This document shows, in pieces, positions 16,143 to 25,554 of a stretch of DNA of 35,084 nucleotides. Under the pieces are notes generated by a model. It was not told where the DNA came from, did no database searches, and saw nothing but the letters and a program-made list of their open reading frames with translations. Position 1 is the stretch's first letter, and every line of letters begins with the position of its first letter. A program made the position numbers and the translations under genes. The stretch comes from Cytophagaceae bacterium (GTDB lineage: Bacteria; Bacteroidota; Bacteroidia; Cytophagales; Flexibacteraceae), in contig JAIYDB010000035.1 of the NCBI GenBank assembly GCA_027487695.1, positions 1-35,084 of the forward strand. Reading direction: 5' to 3'.

Positions 16143-16198
16143 GCGAGCTGAAAAACAGTAGTTTGCAAGCTGAAAACAGCACCGCCCACAACCCTTAT

Positions 16199-17128
16199 AT
16201 GGAGCCCTCTGTAAAAATTTTCGCAGGTACCGGATCGCGCTATTTGGCCGAACGCATATCCCACTTTTATGGTAAACCTTTAGGAGCCATAACCATCCAA
16301 AAATTTAGTGACGGCGAAATTTGCCCTAACTACAACGAATCGATCAGAGGAGAATCGGTTTTTATCGTGCAAAGCACTAACCCGCCTGCCGATAATTTAA
16401 TGGAGCTATTCTTACTCATAGATGCCGCCAAAAGGGCAAGTGCTCATGAGGTAATTGTAGTAATCCCTTATTTTGGCTACGCAAGGCAGGATAGAAAAGA
16501 TAAACCTAGAGTGGCCATTGCAAGTAAGTTAATTGCCAATTTATTGACCGCTGCAGGCGCTAACCGATTGATGACCTGCGATTTACATGCTGGTCAGATT
16601 CAAGGATTTTTTGATTTTCCAGTAGATCATTTAGACGGGTCTGCAATTTTTATTCCTTATGTTAACTCACTTAACCTAAAAAACTTTATCTTTGCAGCCC
16701 CAGATGTGGGAGGTGTGGGCAGAGCCCGTAACTACGCATCGCATTTTGCAACAGAAATGGTGGTTTGCGATAAACATCGGAAGCGTGCCAATGAAATTGC
16801 AAGTATGCAAGTAATAGGCGATGTAGAGGGTAAAGACGTGATCTTAGTAGATGATATGATAGATACCGCCGGTACACTTTGCAAAGCTGCAGAAATAATT
16901 ATGCAGAAAGGTGCTTCAAGCGTTCGCGCTATAACCACCCATGCAATATTAAGTGGCGATGCTTACAATCGTATTGAAGACTCGGTTCTTACAGAACTTG
17001 CTGTTACCGATACTATTCCGCTTAAGCAACCAAGCGAAAAAATTAAAGTGCTTACAGTAGCCTCATTGTTTGCTGAAGCAATTAAAAGAGTACACGGACA
17101 TGAAAGCATTAGCTCATTGTTCATGTAA
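16199..17128 (+). CDS. prs: Ribose-phosphate pyrophosphokinase
   Basis: Makes PRPP from ribose 5-phosphate and ATP in the cytoplasm, feeding purine, pyrimidine, His and Trp synthesis. From the ATG at 16199 it is 309 aa, the usual class I length. Visible hallmarks are VKIFAGTGSRYLAERI at the N-terminus, the FSDGEI segment, the flexible ATP loop near YARQDRKDKPR, the metal-binding CDLHAGQIQGFF, and the PRPP loop VDDMIDTAGT. An in-frame TTG at 16163 would add 12 residues of low-complexity sequence; the ATG matches family N-termini better. It is followed after 30 bp by rplY, a common prs-rplY pairing across bacteria. Confidence 0.96.
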   Translation: MEPSVKIFAGTGSRYLAERISHFYGKPLGAITIQKFSDGEICPNYNESIRGESVFIVQSTNPPADNLMELFLLIDAAKRASAHEVIVVIPYFGYARQDRKDKPRVAIASKLIANLLTAAGANRLMTCDLHAGQIQGFFDFPVDHLDGSAIFIPYVNSLNLKNFIFAAPDVGGVGRARNYASHFATEMVVCDKHRKRANEIASMQVIGDVEGKDVILVDDMIDTAGTLCKAAEIIMQKGASSVRAITTHAILSGDAYNRIEDSVLTELAVTDTIPLKQPSEKIKVLTVASLFAEAIKRVHGHESISSLFM

Positions 17129-17158
17129 TTATCAGTTCAATCAAATTCCTTTAAATAA

Positions 17159-17725
17159 ATGAAATCAGTAGAGATTGTAGGGTTTCAAAGAGCGAATCTC
17201 GGTAAAACCGACTCAAAAGCACTTCGTGCTGAGAGTAACGTTCCTTGTGTATTGTACGGCGGTGAAGAGCAAATTCACTTTTACGTACCAGTAATTCTAT
17301 TCCGTCCGTTGGTATATACACCAAATGCGCACGTAGTAGATTTGAATATCGAAGGCCGCAAATTCACGGCAATTCTTCAAGATATTCAGTTCCACCCAGT
17401 GAACGAAAGTATCCTTCACGCCGATTTTCTTCAACTTTTTGAAGATAAGCAAGTAAAAATTAACGTACCTGTTAAAGTTAAGGGCGTAGCAGTTGGTGTT
17501 ACCAAAGGTGGTAAACTAAACCAAAAGCTACGTAAGGTTAAAGTTATGGCTTTACCTGCTCAACTTCCAGATTTCGTTGAAGTTGATGTAGCTCACCTAG
17601 ATTTAGGTAAAACCGTAAAGGTTAGTTCTATTGTTGCTGATGGCTTTACCATTTTGGCTGCGCCAAATGTTCCAGTTGTTACCATCGATATCCCACGTGC
17701 GCTAAAAAGCCAACGCGGTAACTAA
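17159..17725 (+). CDS. rplY: 50S ribosomal protein L25/general stress protein Ctc
   Basis: A 188-aa two-domain form (L25 domain plus C-terminal TL5/CTC domain), which binds 5S rRNA. The N-terminal L25 domain shows [22 protein letters not shown] and the later [16 protein letters not shown] strand. The second domain begins near [22 protein letters not shown], with the [20 protein letters not shown] region characteristic of CTC proteins. It lies 30 bp after prs and 44 bp before rpmE2 on the same strand with no terminator until 18042, so the three are probably one operon. Confidence 0.95.
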   Translation: MKSVEIVGFQRANLGKTDSKALRAESNVPCVLYGGEEQIHFYVPVILFRPLVYTPNAHVVDLNIEGRKFTAILQDIQFHPVNESILHADFLQLFEDKQVKINVPVKVKGVAVGVTKGGKLNQKLRKVKVMALPAQLPDFVEVDVAHLDLGKTVKVSSIVADGFTILAAPNVPVVTIDIPRALKSQRGN

Positions 17726-17769
17726 TACTCGCTTATCAACATAACTTAACCTGTAAAACAGAACAGTCC

Positions 17770-18015
17770 GTGAAAAAAGATATTCACCCTAAATACGAGC
17801 CAGTAGTTTTCCAAGACTTAAACTCTGACTATAAGTTCTTAACTAAGAGCTGTGCTACTAGCAAAGAAACTATTGTTTGGGAAGATGGTAACACCTACCC
17901 ATTGTTAAAAGTTGAAGTTAGCTCTAACAGCCACCCATTCTACACTGGTAAAAATGTGTTTATTAGCACAACTGGCCGCGTAGAAGCCTTCAATAAGAAA
18001 TACAAGAAAGCTTAA
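17770..18015 (+). CDS. rpmE2: 50S ribosomal protein L31 type B
   Basis: An 81-aa ribosomal protein starting at GTG 17770. The translated start [16 protein letters not shown] is the conserved L31 N-terminus, so the GTG is secure and no upstream ATG fits. It lacks the zinc-binding CxxC pair of type A L31 and has only one Cys (near residue 28), which defines the zinc-independent type B form. The conserved SHPFYTGK and [10 protein letters not shown] motifs are present. It is last in the prs-rplY-rpmE2 operon and is followed by a strong terminator. Confidence 0.96.
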   Translation: MKKDIHPKYEPVVFQDLNSDYKFLTKSCATSKETIVWEDGNTYPLLKVEVSSNSHPFYTGKNVFISTTGRVEAFNKKYKKA

Positions 18016-18041
18016 TCAAGCTTAATAAGTAATTCAGAAAC

Positions 18042-18077
18042 AAATGCCTCAATAGATAACCCTATTGAGGCATTTTT
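18042..18077 (+). terminator. Intrinsic terminator of the prs-rplY-rpmE2 operon
   Basis: The 14-bp arms aaatgcctcaatag (18042-18055) and ctattgaggcattt (18062-18075) are perfectly complementary around a 6-base loop, followed by TT. It lies 26 bases after the rpmE2 stop. Confidence 0.9.
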
Positions 18078-18152
18078 CTATTTCAGCAATACTGATTACC
18101 TTTACATAAAATAAGGTATCTAATTTAAAGATCTCCTATTTTTTTGTGCTCT

Positions 18153-19583
18153 ATGATTCAAACAACCGGAATAAGCAGTCTGCAAATATTAGGCGAACTC
18201 TGCCAAAGCACAGGTACCCTTTTGTGGATAGGCCAACCATCCGAATATTTTGAAACAGAAGTATCGGTACTTTTAGATTGCGGACAACGCTTTAAATACA
18301 TTTCTTCTTGCAATGAAATAAGCAATTGGGAACATTTTTTCAGCAGTAATAACACCACCATTGTCATAGTTAATGCCGCTATTCTATCAGAAACGGCTTT
18401 TAAAAACTGCCTTAATAGTTTAATTGAAGTTCAAATACCAGTTCTGAAATACAATGCAGATAGCAACCACTTAGAGCTGATAAACATTAGAGAAGTTCAT
18501 AACCCTCCAGTTCCTGAACTAAACTCGCCTGATTTAAGTAATCTGCTATCGTCGCAAACTATTCTTATAACAGGTGCTGCAGGTAGCATAGGGTCAGAAC
18601 TTTGCAGGCTAATATGTTTGATAGGTAATAACAATAAGCTTATCCTTTTAGATGTGGCTGAAAGCCCGCTATATGAATTATGGAGAGAGCTAGGCTACCT
18701 TGCACCAGAACTAGATATTGTTCCCATAGTAGCCGATATTGCCGATAGGCAACACCTTTCAAGGCTTTTTGATACATACAAGCCTAATTATATATACCAC
18801 GCAGCTGCAGGCAAACAGTTACCATTAATGGAAGGCAATGCCTACCATGCCATTAAAGTAAATGTATTAGGCACTTGGAACCTTGCCCAATTAGCTATTG
18901 AACACCAAGTAGAATGCTTTACTATGGTGAGTACCGATAAGGCGGTTGCCCCTAGCAGCGTAATGGGTGCTACTAAAAGAGTAGCCGAAATTTGCCTACA
19001 ATCGTATAATACGCCAGATAGCAGAACCCGCTTTATAAGTACGCGTTTTGGAAACGTTTTAGGAAGCAATGGTTCAGTAGTGCCACTATTTGAACAGCAA
19101 ATTGCACAAGGGTATTTAACAATTACCCATTCAGCAATGACCCGCTATTTTGTTTCAGTTTATAAGGCTTGCATGCTCATTCTGAATACAGGTTTGCTAA
19201 ACTCTCAGAATGCCTTGTACGTTTTTGATATGGGTAAGCCATACAGCATTTTGCAGCTAGCTAAGCAAATGATTCACTTGGCAGGGAAGAAAAGTAGCGA
19301 GGTTCAAATAGAAGAAATAGGCATAAGACCTGGCGAAAAACTGCACGAATCAATGGTAGAAGCTAACCAAAATACCCTTAAAACAGAAATATCTGGTATT
19401 TATAAAGTGCAAGACAATCCTTACCCAAAAGGGATGATTACAGGCTGGTTAGAATATATGGAGCGTAATATTGGCAAATGGTCTGAAACAGAGCTGCTTA
19501 TTTCATTACAAGAGATATGCCCATCGTTACCATTGCAAAGCAAACCGCTCAAAACAAGGAAAGAAACAGCATCAATTAAATAA
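18153..19583 (+). CDS. FlaA1/CapD-type nucleotide-sugar dehydratase, soluble form
   Basis: An extended SDR-family enzyme related to UDP-GlcNAc 4,6-dehydratases used for surface polysaccharides. The NAD-binding motif TGAAGSIGSE is at about residue 140. The active-site region STDKAVAPSSVMGATKRVAE follows at about 265; Met takes the place of the usual YxxxK Tyr, as in large CapD/WbpM-type members. GIRPGEKLHESM is also typical. Full-length CapD proteins usually carry four N-terminal membrane helices. Here the first 130 residues look like a shortened nucleotide-binding-like domain with no membrane segment, so the enzyme is probably cytosolic. ATG at 18153 is preferred over an in-frame TTG at 18144. 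Substrate is inferred, and no glycosyltransferase is nearby. Confidence 0.85.
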   Translation: MIQTTGISSLQILGELCQSTGTLLWIGQPSEYFETEVSVLLDCGQRFKYISSCNEISNWEHFFSSNNTTIVIVNAAILSETAFKNCLNSLIEVQIPVLKYNADSNHLELINIREVHNPPVPELNSPDLSNLLSSQTILITGAAGSIGSELCRLICLIGNNNKLILLDVAESPLYELWRELGYLAPELDIVPIVADIADRQHLSRLFDTYKPNYIYHAAAGKQLPLMEGNAYHAIKVNVLGTWNLAQLAIEHQVECFTMVSTDKAVAPSSVMGATKRVAEICLQSYNTPDSRTRFISTRFGNVLGSNGSVVPLFEQQIAQGYLTITHSAMTRYFVSVYKACMLILNTGLLNSQNALYVFDMGKPYSILQLAKQMIHLAGKKSSEVQIEEIGIRPGEKLHESMVEANQNTLKTEISGIYKVQDNPYPKGMITGWLEYMERNIGKWSETELLISLQEICPSLPLQSKPLKTRKETASIK

Positions 19584-19630
19584 TTGATAAAAAAGTAGCT
19601 AATTTGAATCATTGATATTCAAGTTAAGCA

Positions 19631-21253
19631 ATGCGTTTTCCTTTCAAGCAATTTCTTTATTCTATACTATTATTATTGGTTGCCTTTAAAGGCAAGGCAC
19701 AAACTATTCAAGATGTTGAAAAAATCCCATCTGATAGTTTAAGAGGCCACCTTTACCCTTGGCGTGCAGCTATTGATGTGCTTAACTATAACATCAACCT
19801 AGAAGTAAAGCCAAAAACCAAGACCATAAACGGTTTTGTAACAATAAGTTTTAAAGTATTAAAGCCCACTAAACTATTACAATGGGACTTAGATACTGCC
19901 CTACAGATAAGCCATATTACCAGCAAAAATCCAACAATTAGCCAAGCTTCAATTAAACGAAAGCATAGCGCAGTATTCCTTCAAACCAATTCGGTTCTAA
20001 CAAAAGGAATTTACAAGATAATCTTACATTATGCCGGCAAGCCAAAAGAAAGCAAACAACCACCTTGGGATGGTGGCTTTGTTTGGAAAACTGATAGCAC
20101 TGGCACACCTTGGATAGGACTTGCGGTAGAAGGCGAAGGGGCAAGTTTATGGTTCCCTTGCAAAGACCACCTATCTGATAAGGCAACTTTTATTGTTACC
20201 TGTACGGCTCCAAAACCATTAAAATACATAGGAAACGGTAAGCAATTTTCTTACCATGAAACCGATACCACCACCACTACAACTTGGGGTGTTGCAGCAC
20301 AAGCCCCCACATACTCAATTAGCTTGAATATAGGTAGGTATCAGCACATACCAGATAGCATGATAGGACTGAAAGGAAAACTGAATCTGGACTATTACGT
20401 ACTACCAGAAAACATTGAAAAAGCAAAAACCTACTTCAGCAAAGAAGTAAAACCAATGATAACTGCCTTTGAAAAAAGGCTAGGACCCTACCCATTCTAT
20501 GCAGATGGATATGCACTTATTCAAACACCATATTGGGGAATGGAGCATCAAAGCGGAATAGCCTATGGCAACAACTTCGTTAAGAATAAGGCAAATATGG
20601 ACTTTATCATAGTTCATGAAAGCGCACATGAATGGTGGGGAAACAGCCTCAGTTGCTCAGATCATGCTAATATGTTTATACAAGAAGGATACTGCACCTA
20701 CAGCGAATTTCTGTATTTGGAAGAAACTAAAACGCACGAAGAAATAGAAATATGGCTTAAACACCACTACAACCAAATTAGGAATAAATACCCAATGCGT
20801 GGTCCAGAACACATTAATTACCTAAATTCTGATACCGATATATACTACAAATACGCGCTAGTTTTATATACTATAAGGCAACTAATTGGCGATACAAAGT
20901 TTAATGACTATCTCAAAAATTTCTACAACTCAGGCAAGAATAAGTCAATAACCTATGCACAGTTTCAAGCTAGTAATACAAAATATCTAGGCAAAAAATA
21001 CGCAAAACTCTTAGAATGGTACATAACCAATTCCCAACTACCAACCATACAATATAAAAAAACCAAGAATGGAGTTTATATTCGTTGGGATGTAACCAAG
21101 CTATCAAATATAGCAATCCCTATAGAAGTACAACACATAACAAGGGACGTAAGTCTTAGTAATACCTGGCAGAAAATAGCTCCATCTGCTCCCAATATTG
21201 AAATAAAATTAGCAAAACCTTACCTACTATTTAACCTGCAGCAAATAAGGTAA
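19631..21253 (+). CDS. Secreted M1-family metallopeptidase
   Basis: A 540-aa gluzincin aminopeptidase. A signal peptide covers about residues 1-23, ending near GKAQT. The zinc site is HESAH at about 326, followed after exactly 18 residues by the third ligand Glu in QEGYCTY, as M1 requires. The substrate-binding GAMEN motif is replaced by WGMEHQSG at about 301-308, a variant I recall in other Bacteroidota M1 enzymes. An N-terminal beta-saddle domain (about 40-230) is present. The protein ends soon after the catalytic and linker region and lacks the long C-terminal helical domain of PepN. It has no T9SS tail. It lies 47 bp after the dehydratase and 39 bp before the kinase. Confidence 0.9.
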   Translation: MRFPFKQFLYSILLLLVAFKGKAQTIQDVEKIPSDSLRGHLYPWRAAIDVLNYNINLEVKPKTKTINGFVTISFKVLKPTKLLQWDLDTALQISHITSKNPTISQASIKRKHSAVFLQTNSVLTKGIYKIILHYAGKPKESKQPPWDGGFVWKTDSTGTPWIGLAVEGEGASLWFPCKDHLSDKATFIVTCTAPKPLKYIGNGKQFSYHETDTTTTTTWGVAAQAPTYSISLNIGRYQHIPDSMIGLKGKLNLDYYVLPENIEKAKTYFSKEVKPMITAFEKRLGPYPFYADGYALIQTPYWGMEHQSGIAYGNNFVKNKANMDFIIVHESAHEWWGNSLSCSDHANMFIQEGYCTYSEFLYLEETKTHEEIEIWLKHHYNQIRNKYPMRGPEHINYLNSDTDIYYKYALVLYTIRQLIGDTKFNDYLKNFYNSGKNKSITYAQFQASNTKYLGKKYAKLLEWYITNSQLPTIQYKKTKNGVYIRWDVTKLSNIAIPIEVQHITRDVSLSNTWQKIAPSAPNIEIKLAKPYLLFNLQQIR

Positions 21254-21292
21254 AATTAGGCTGAGTTTAATAATTCAACGCACTCTACGAAA

Positions 21293-24200
21293 ATGAATAC
21301 CCAGTCTGAACATAAAACATTAAAGGAAAAGTACCAGCAGTTGGAACTTGAGCTTGCCGCGGCGAGGAAAGAAATCGACTATTTAACCACAGAAAATACA
21401 AGATTAATTGAAGCCCGCAATTCAGGAAATTCAACAAATAACTTAGCAAATACAAAACCGAATAATGTTCCATTGTACTGGGACGAGCTTTTAAGTAAGA
21501 TATACGAAAATAGCCATTCAGCCATTTTAATATTTAATACTACTAAACACGAGGTAGTTAGTGTTAATAAACGAGCAATTGAATTATTTGAAGCAGAAAG
21601 CACTAGTCAGTTCCATTCTTCCTACCAGCCTGAGCTAGAATTTGTAAAAACAACCGAAAAAGACCTAGCTGCACTATACAGTCAAGTAAAAGAAAAGGGT
21701 AAAGCTTCAAGGCTATTTCATTACAAAACTTTTAAAGGAAGGCCATTTTGGGGATTGTGCCAAATACAAAGTTTTGATTTCAACAATGAATCAATTCTTG
21801 CAATAAGAATTAGTGATATTAACGAGCATCTGAAGGAAAAAGAAGTTTCAGAAGCAATTATAAGTACTTACTACCAACTAACCGATAGTATCAATAATAT
21901 TGCCATAATTACTTTCAATACAGATTTTGTATGCACGCTAATGAGCGGCCAATATGCTGAAAAAATTAATCTAAATTCAAAATATTGTGTAGGCAAGCAC
22001 ATTTCAGATATTGCACATCCTGAATTCTTAGAAAAGAATATAAACGCCTTACAAATAGCCAAAAAAGGCAAATCTGAAACCTACTACTTCTTATTTAACA
22101 ACTGCTATACCCAGGCCGATATAGTACCTATTAAAAACAATAAAAACGAAGTACTAAATATAATGGTTTTGTTACAAGACCGAACCATTGAATACCAAAG
22201 AGAACAAACTTTATTATTGAACGAAGAACTGCTGAATGGCAGCTTTATGGAATCGCCAGTGGCAATGGCATTGGTTGATATAGAAAGTGGCGAATTCATA
22301 AAGAAAAACAACTTTAGCAACAAATTATTCCATAAATACCAAATTCCACAACAATTCACATACTTTCAGCTTATCAAAAGCTTGCCATTTGATAACCCAA
22401 TTCTACAAGACCAACTTTTAGGGCTAAAGAAAAACAACAGCTTCTATGAACAAGCCAAGTTTAATTTTCCTAATACCACTCCCGGCTATTTACAAATAGC
22501 CATGCGTAAAATAAATATAGGCGATAAAAAATACGCTCTATTTATTTTGACCGATATATCTGAAATTATTATAAAACAGCAAGAGCTACAAGATAGCAGA
22601 GAGTTGTTGAACGCTCTTTACCAAAATACTTCATTCGGTCTTTTATTAATCAGAAAATCAGACCTAGTAATAAAAGGAGCCAACTCTACCATTCTTGGCT
22701 ATATAAATAAACGGAATGAATTAGATGTTATTGGCGAGGTGTTTGAAAAACCTTTTGGTGAATTACTATCTACACTAAATAGAAGTGCATTTAAACTACT
22801 TAACAATAGCAGTGAGTCAATAAAAGGGGAAACTTCTGGCACCGATGCATATGGCAACAATAAGCACTTTTCTTTTGAAATAACTAAAATCAATCAAAAT
22901 GAAATAGAATATTACTTAATTAATATTTCAGATAACACTGATAAAATAAAGCATGAATTACAACTACTAGAGAACAAAAATCTCCTTAAAATAGTAGTTG
23001 AATCTTCGCCATTTCAAACTTATTTGTGCGAGGGTCCTGAGATGAAGGTAATAATGGCTAACAGCATTGGCTATAATTCACTAGGATATAATTTACTAGA
23101 GGAAATAAAAGGAGTTTCTTTAATATCGTTCAAAAACATAATAGCAAAACAATACGAAGAAATATGGAGTACTGCTATTGAAAACAATACTTCCGACAGA
23201 TTTGAAATTGAGGTTAACTTTCCAAATAACCCCAATAAAAGTTGGTTGCAAATTTTCTTGAAAAGAGTAAAAACAGAACAGGGAACACTCACCTTAGTTA
23301 AGGCAATAGATATTACAAAACAAAAAGAATTACAAAATGAACTATTCAGAAGTCAACAAATTATTTCAGAAATATTCAACCAAAGTACCGATGCTATTTT
23401 TGTAAGGAATGCAATAAATAATGATGAAATTATTTGCAATCAAGTAGCTTTAGATTTATTTGACGCTGAAAGTAAAACACAGTTTGCTTCAAAGCTTATA
23501 AGTGATTACGCGGCAGATGATGTTACACCTGAAAGAGAACTAGAATTCCAAAATCAACTATTAACCAAAGGCTATTCTAAAGAAGATTTTCATTTTAAAT
23601 CACTAAAAGGTAGAACTTTCTGGGGCTATACAAGGGTAAAAACCTTTTCTGTAGAAGATGAACTTTATATTCTATACATAGTAACTGACATCTCTGAATT
23701 TAAGGAAAAAGCAAAACTGCTTGAAGAAAATGAAAAGAACTTCAAACAGCTATTCTACAATAACCCTCAGGCTATGTTTATTGTAGAATCAGATAGCGAG
23801 GTAATTATCGATGCCAACAATGCTGCTCTAAAACAATACGGATATGTAACAGAAAATTTTATAGGGCGAGAAATAAGTTTATTAGGTGGTTGCAATACAA
23901 AATGCCTAGAATTTGACGAAGAAACTCAAATCGAAAACTACGGAACTGTTTCCCATAAAAAGGCCGATGGCACTGAAATTTTTGTTGACCTAAAGAAAAC
24001 TTCTATCTTAAGATCAGCTCCAGGCAATTACAAGCTATGCATAGCTAGTGATATTACTAAGTTAAAAGTAATTGAAAATGAACTTATACAAAGTAAGTTT
24101 TATTTAGAAAATATTATTAATACCGATCCGAACCCAATTTTCGTGAAAGATTTACAGGGCAATATGGTATTGGTTAATAAATCATTTGCCAGAGTTGCCA

Positions 24201-25471
24201 ATAAAAAGATTGAAGACATCATCAATAAAAATGAAAGAGATTTATACCCTCCAAACGAATTAGCCTTTTTTGAAGAAACCGATAACTTAGTTTTAAAAAG
24301 CAACAAGCTCTGTTCTTTTGAACAGAACGATGTAAATACACCTTTCCACAAAAAACAGCATTTTATTACCTATAAAACACCGCTTGTATTACAAGATAAT
24401 AAAGTAAATATTTTGGGTGTTATGGTTGATATTACCAGCCAAAAAGAAGCTGAACTTGAGATGGCTCGCAGAGGGCAGCTTTTTAACTTCGTTTTTAATA
24501 ATAGTACCGATGCTCTTTTTATTGTTGACACGAGTACTGATTTAATAATGGACGTTAATGAACGTACACTCCAAATGTTTGGCTATGGTTCTAAAAACGA
24601 TTTTATTGGCAAAGATGGAACACGACTACAAGTACGTGATTTTACTAATGAGGAATTAAAATCAATACAAAATGATATTGAATTATCAGGCGGCTTTAGC
24701 AGAGAAGTTGAATACGAAAGAAGAGATCGTACCACATTTTGGGGCAGTTTAGCAGGGAGTGTGTTTATGGTGGGTGGCAAGAAATACTACTTAATAAGAG
24801 TATTAGACATCCAAAAATCTAGAGAATATCAGGATGCGCTTGCTAATTCTGTTCACGAAAAGGAAATACTTATAAAAGAAGTACACCATAGAGTAAAAAA
24901 TAACATGGCTGTAATTAGTGGTCTGTTACAATTACAAAGCAGTTACTTTAAAGATAAGGCTACCAGAGAAGCATTTAAAGAGGCGCAAAACAGAATTAAA
25001 GGCATGGCACTTATACATGAAATGCTATACCAGACAGATTCTCTCACCCATATTAATTTCGGAAGATATATCAATACATTAGTTGGCAATATCCAACGTA
25101 GTATGGAACAGCACTGCCCAATTTACGTAAACCTAGATATTTCAAACGATACCATTGATTTGATATCGGCTGTGCCTTGCGGACTAATCATAAATGAACT
25201 AATAACTAATTGTTATAAGCATGCATTTACGGATAGGCCTAAAGGCACTATTTGGATTACATATAAACTTGTAGAAAACAACTATATTATTACAGTTACA
25301 GACGATGGAATTGGGCTTCCTGCTGAAAAGTTAGAACTAAAGAAACAGAATAGCTTAGGTATGATTCTGATCACTGAACTAACCAGGCAGTTAAAAGGCG
25401 AAATTTTGCTTGTATCAGAAAATGGTACTAAATACACACTTACCTTCCCTCAAAAGGAAGAATCTAAATAA
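21293..25471 (+). CDS. Cytoplasmic nine-PAS sensor histidine kinase (HisKA_2 type)
   Basis: A 1392-aa protein with no signal peptide or membrane helix. An N-terminal coiled coil (about 5-45) is followed by nine PAS-like units starting near residues 62, 192, 313, 437, 563, 690, 815, 936 and 1062, a regular spacing of about 125. Most end in a DIS/DIT-type strand leading into a short coiled coil. Units 1, 6 and 9 share a GRxFWG-like strand and may be duplicates. The kinase core begins with KEVHHRVKNNMAVISGLLQLQ (phosphoacceptor His at about 1195), then an ATPase domain with NELITNCYKH (about 1301), DDGIGLP (1336) and NSLGMILI. HisKA_2 kinases usually signal to a separate response regulator; none is in this window. 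The ligand is unknown, and no haem or flavin signature is evident. Confidence 0.93.
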   Translation: MNTQSEHKTLKEKYQQLELELAAARKEIDYLTTENTRLIEARNSGNSTNNLANTKPNNVPLYWDELLSKIYENSHSAILIFNTTKHEVVSVNKRAIELFEAESTSQFHSSYQPELEFVKTTEKDLAALYSQVKEKGKASRLFHYKTFKGRPFWGLCQIQSFDFNNESILAIRISDINEHLKEKEVSEAIISTYYQLTDSINNIAIITFNTDFVCTLMSGQYAEKINLNSKYCVGKHISDIAHPEFLEKNINALQIAKKGKSETYYFLFNNCYTQADIVPIKNNKNEVLNIMVLLQDRTIEYQREQTLLLNEELLNGSFMESPVAMALVDIESGEFIKKNNFSNKLFHKYQIPQQFTYFQLIKSLPFDNPILQDQLLGLKKNNSFYEQAKFNFPNTTPGYLQIAMRKINIGDKKYALFILTDISEIIIKQQELQDSRELLNALYQNTSFGLLLIRKSDLVIKGANSTILGYINKRNELDVIGEVFEKPFGELLSTLNRSAFKLLNNSSESIKGETSGTDAYGNNKHFSFEITKINQNEIEYYLINISDNTDKIKHELQLLENKNLLKIVVESSPFQTYLCEGPEMKVIMANSIGYNSLGYNLLEEIKGVSLISFKNIIAKQYEEIWSTAIENNTSDRFEIEVNFPNNPNKSWLQIFLKRVKTEQGTLTLVKAIDITKQKELQNELFRSQQIISEIFNQSTDAIFVRNAINNDEIICNQVALDLFDAESKTQFASKLISDYAADDVTPERELEFQNQLLTKGYSKEDFHFKSLKGRTFWGYTRVKTFSVEDELYILYIVTDISEFKEKAKLLEENEKNFKQLFYNNPQAMFIVESDSEVIIDANNAALKQYGYVTENFIGREISLLGGCNTKCLEFDEETQIENYGTVSHKKADGTEIFVDLKKTSILRSAPGNYKLCIASDITKLKVIENELIQSKFYLENIINTDPNPIFVKDLQGNMVLVNKSFARVANKKIEDIINKNERDLYPPNELAFFEETDNLVLKSNKLCSFEQNDVNTPFHKKQHFITYKTPLVLQDNKVNILGVMVDITSQKEAELEMARRGQLFNFVFNNSTDALFIVDTSTDLIMDVNERTLQMFGYGSKNDFIGKDGTRLQVRDFTNEELKSIQNDIELSGGFSREVEYERRDRTTFWGSLAGSVFMVGGKKYYLIRVLDIQKSREYQDALANSVHEKEILIKEVHHRVKNNMAVISGLLQLQSSYFKDKATREAFKEAQNRIKGMALIHEMLYQTDSLTHINFGRYINTLVGNIQRSMEQHCPIYVNLDISNDTIDLISAVPCGLIINELITNCYKHAFTDRPKGTIWITYKLVENNYIITVTDDGIGLPAEKLELKKQNSLGMILITELTRQLKGEILLVSENGTKYTLTFPQKEESK

Positions 25472-25489
25472 TTCATTTACTTTCAGTTT

Positions 25490-25537
25490 ATAATACAAAG
25501 GGCATTTATGGTATACCATAAATGCCCTTTGTATTAT
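25490..25537. terminator. Perfect 48-bp palindrome, bidirectional terminator
   Basis: Bases 25490-25513 and 25514-25537 are exact reverse complements with no spacer. The centre is ggta/tacc and the outer part is ataataca/tgtattat. It sits 18 bases after the kinase stop and 17 bases before the ugd stop, so it can fold in transcripts from either side. In RNA a few central bases must form the loop, leaving a stem of about 22 bp ending in A/U-rich bases. Confidence 0.85.
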
Positions 25538-25554
25538 TAATCTTGAACTTTAAA

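Larger units (their letters stand above)
15730..16162. other. 433-bp divergent intergenic region, regulatory
   Basis: This is the only gene-free stretch over 300 bases. It is AT-rich, especially 16000-16140. It separates the minus-strand adhesin operon from the plus-strand prs operon. It holds a minus-strand -7 candidate (15852-15859), an 8-bp dyad overlapping it, a bipartite dyad just upstream (15864-15900), and a plus-strand TAACTTTG at 16135-16142. I see no convincing short coding sequence, tRNA or known riboswitch fold in it. Confidence 0.6.

Noticed and set aside
15730-16162. Possible small RNA or riboswitch in the 433-bp divergent region
   Set aside because: I could not fit any known riboswitch consensus and saw no isolated promoter plus terminator pair. 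Only dyads near the promoter can be supported.
16163-16198. TTG at 16163 as the prs start
   Set aside because: It would add 12 residues unlike the family N-terminus; ATG at 16199 yields the standard 309-aa length. It remains possible because it is close to the -7 box.
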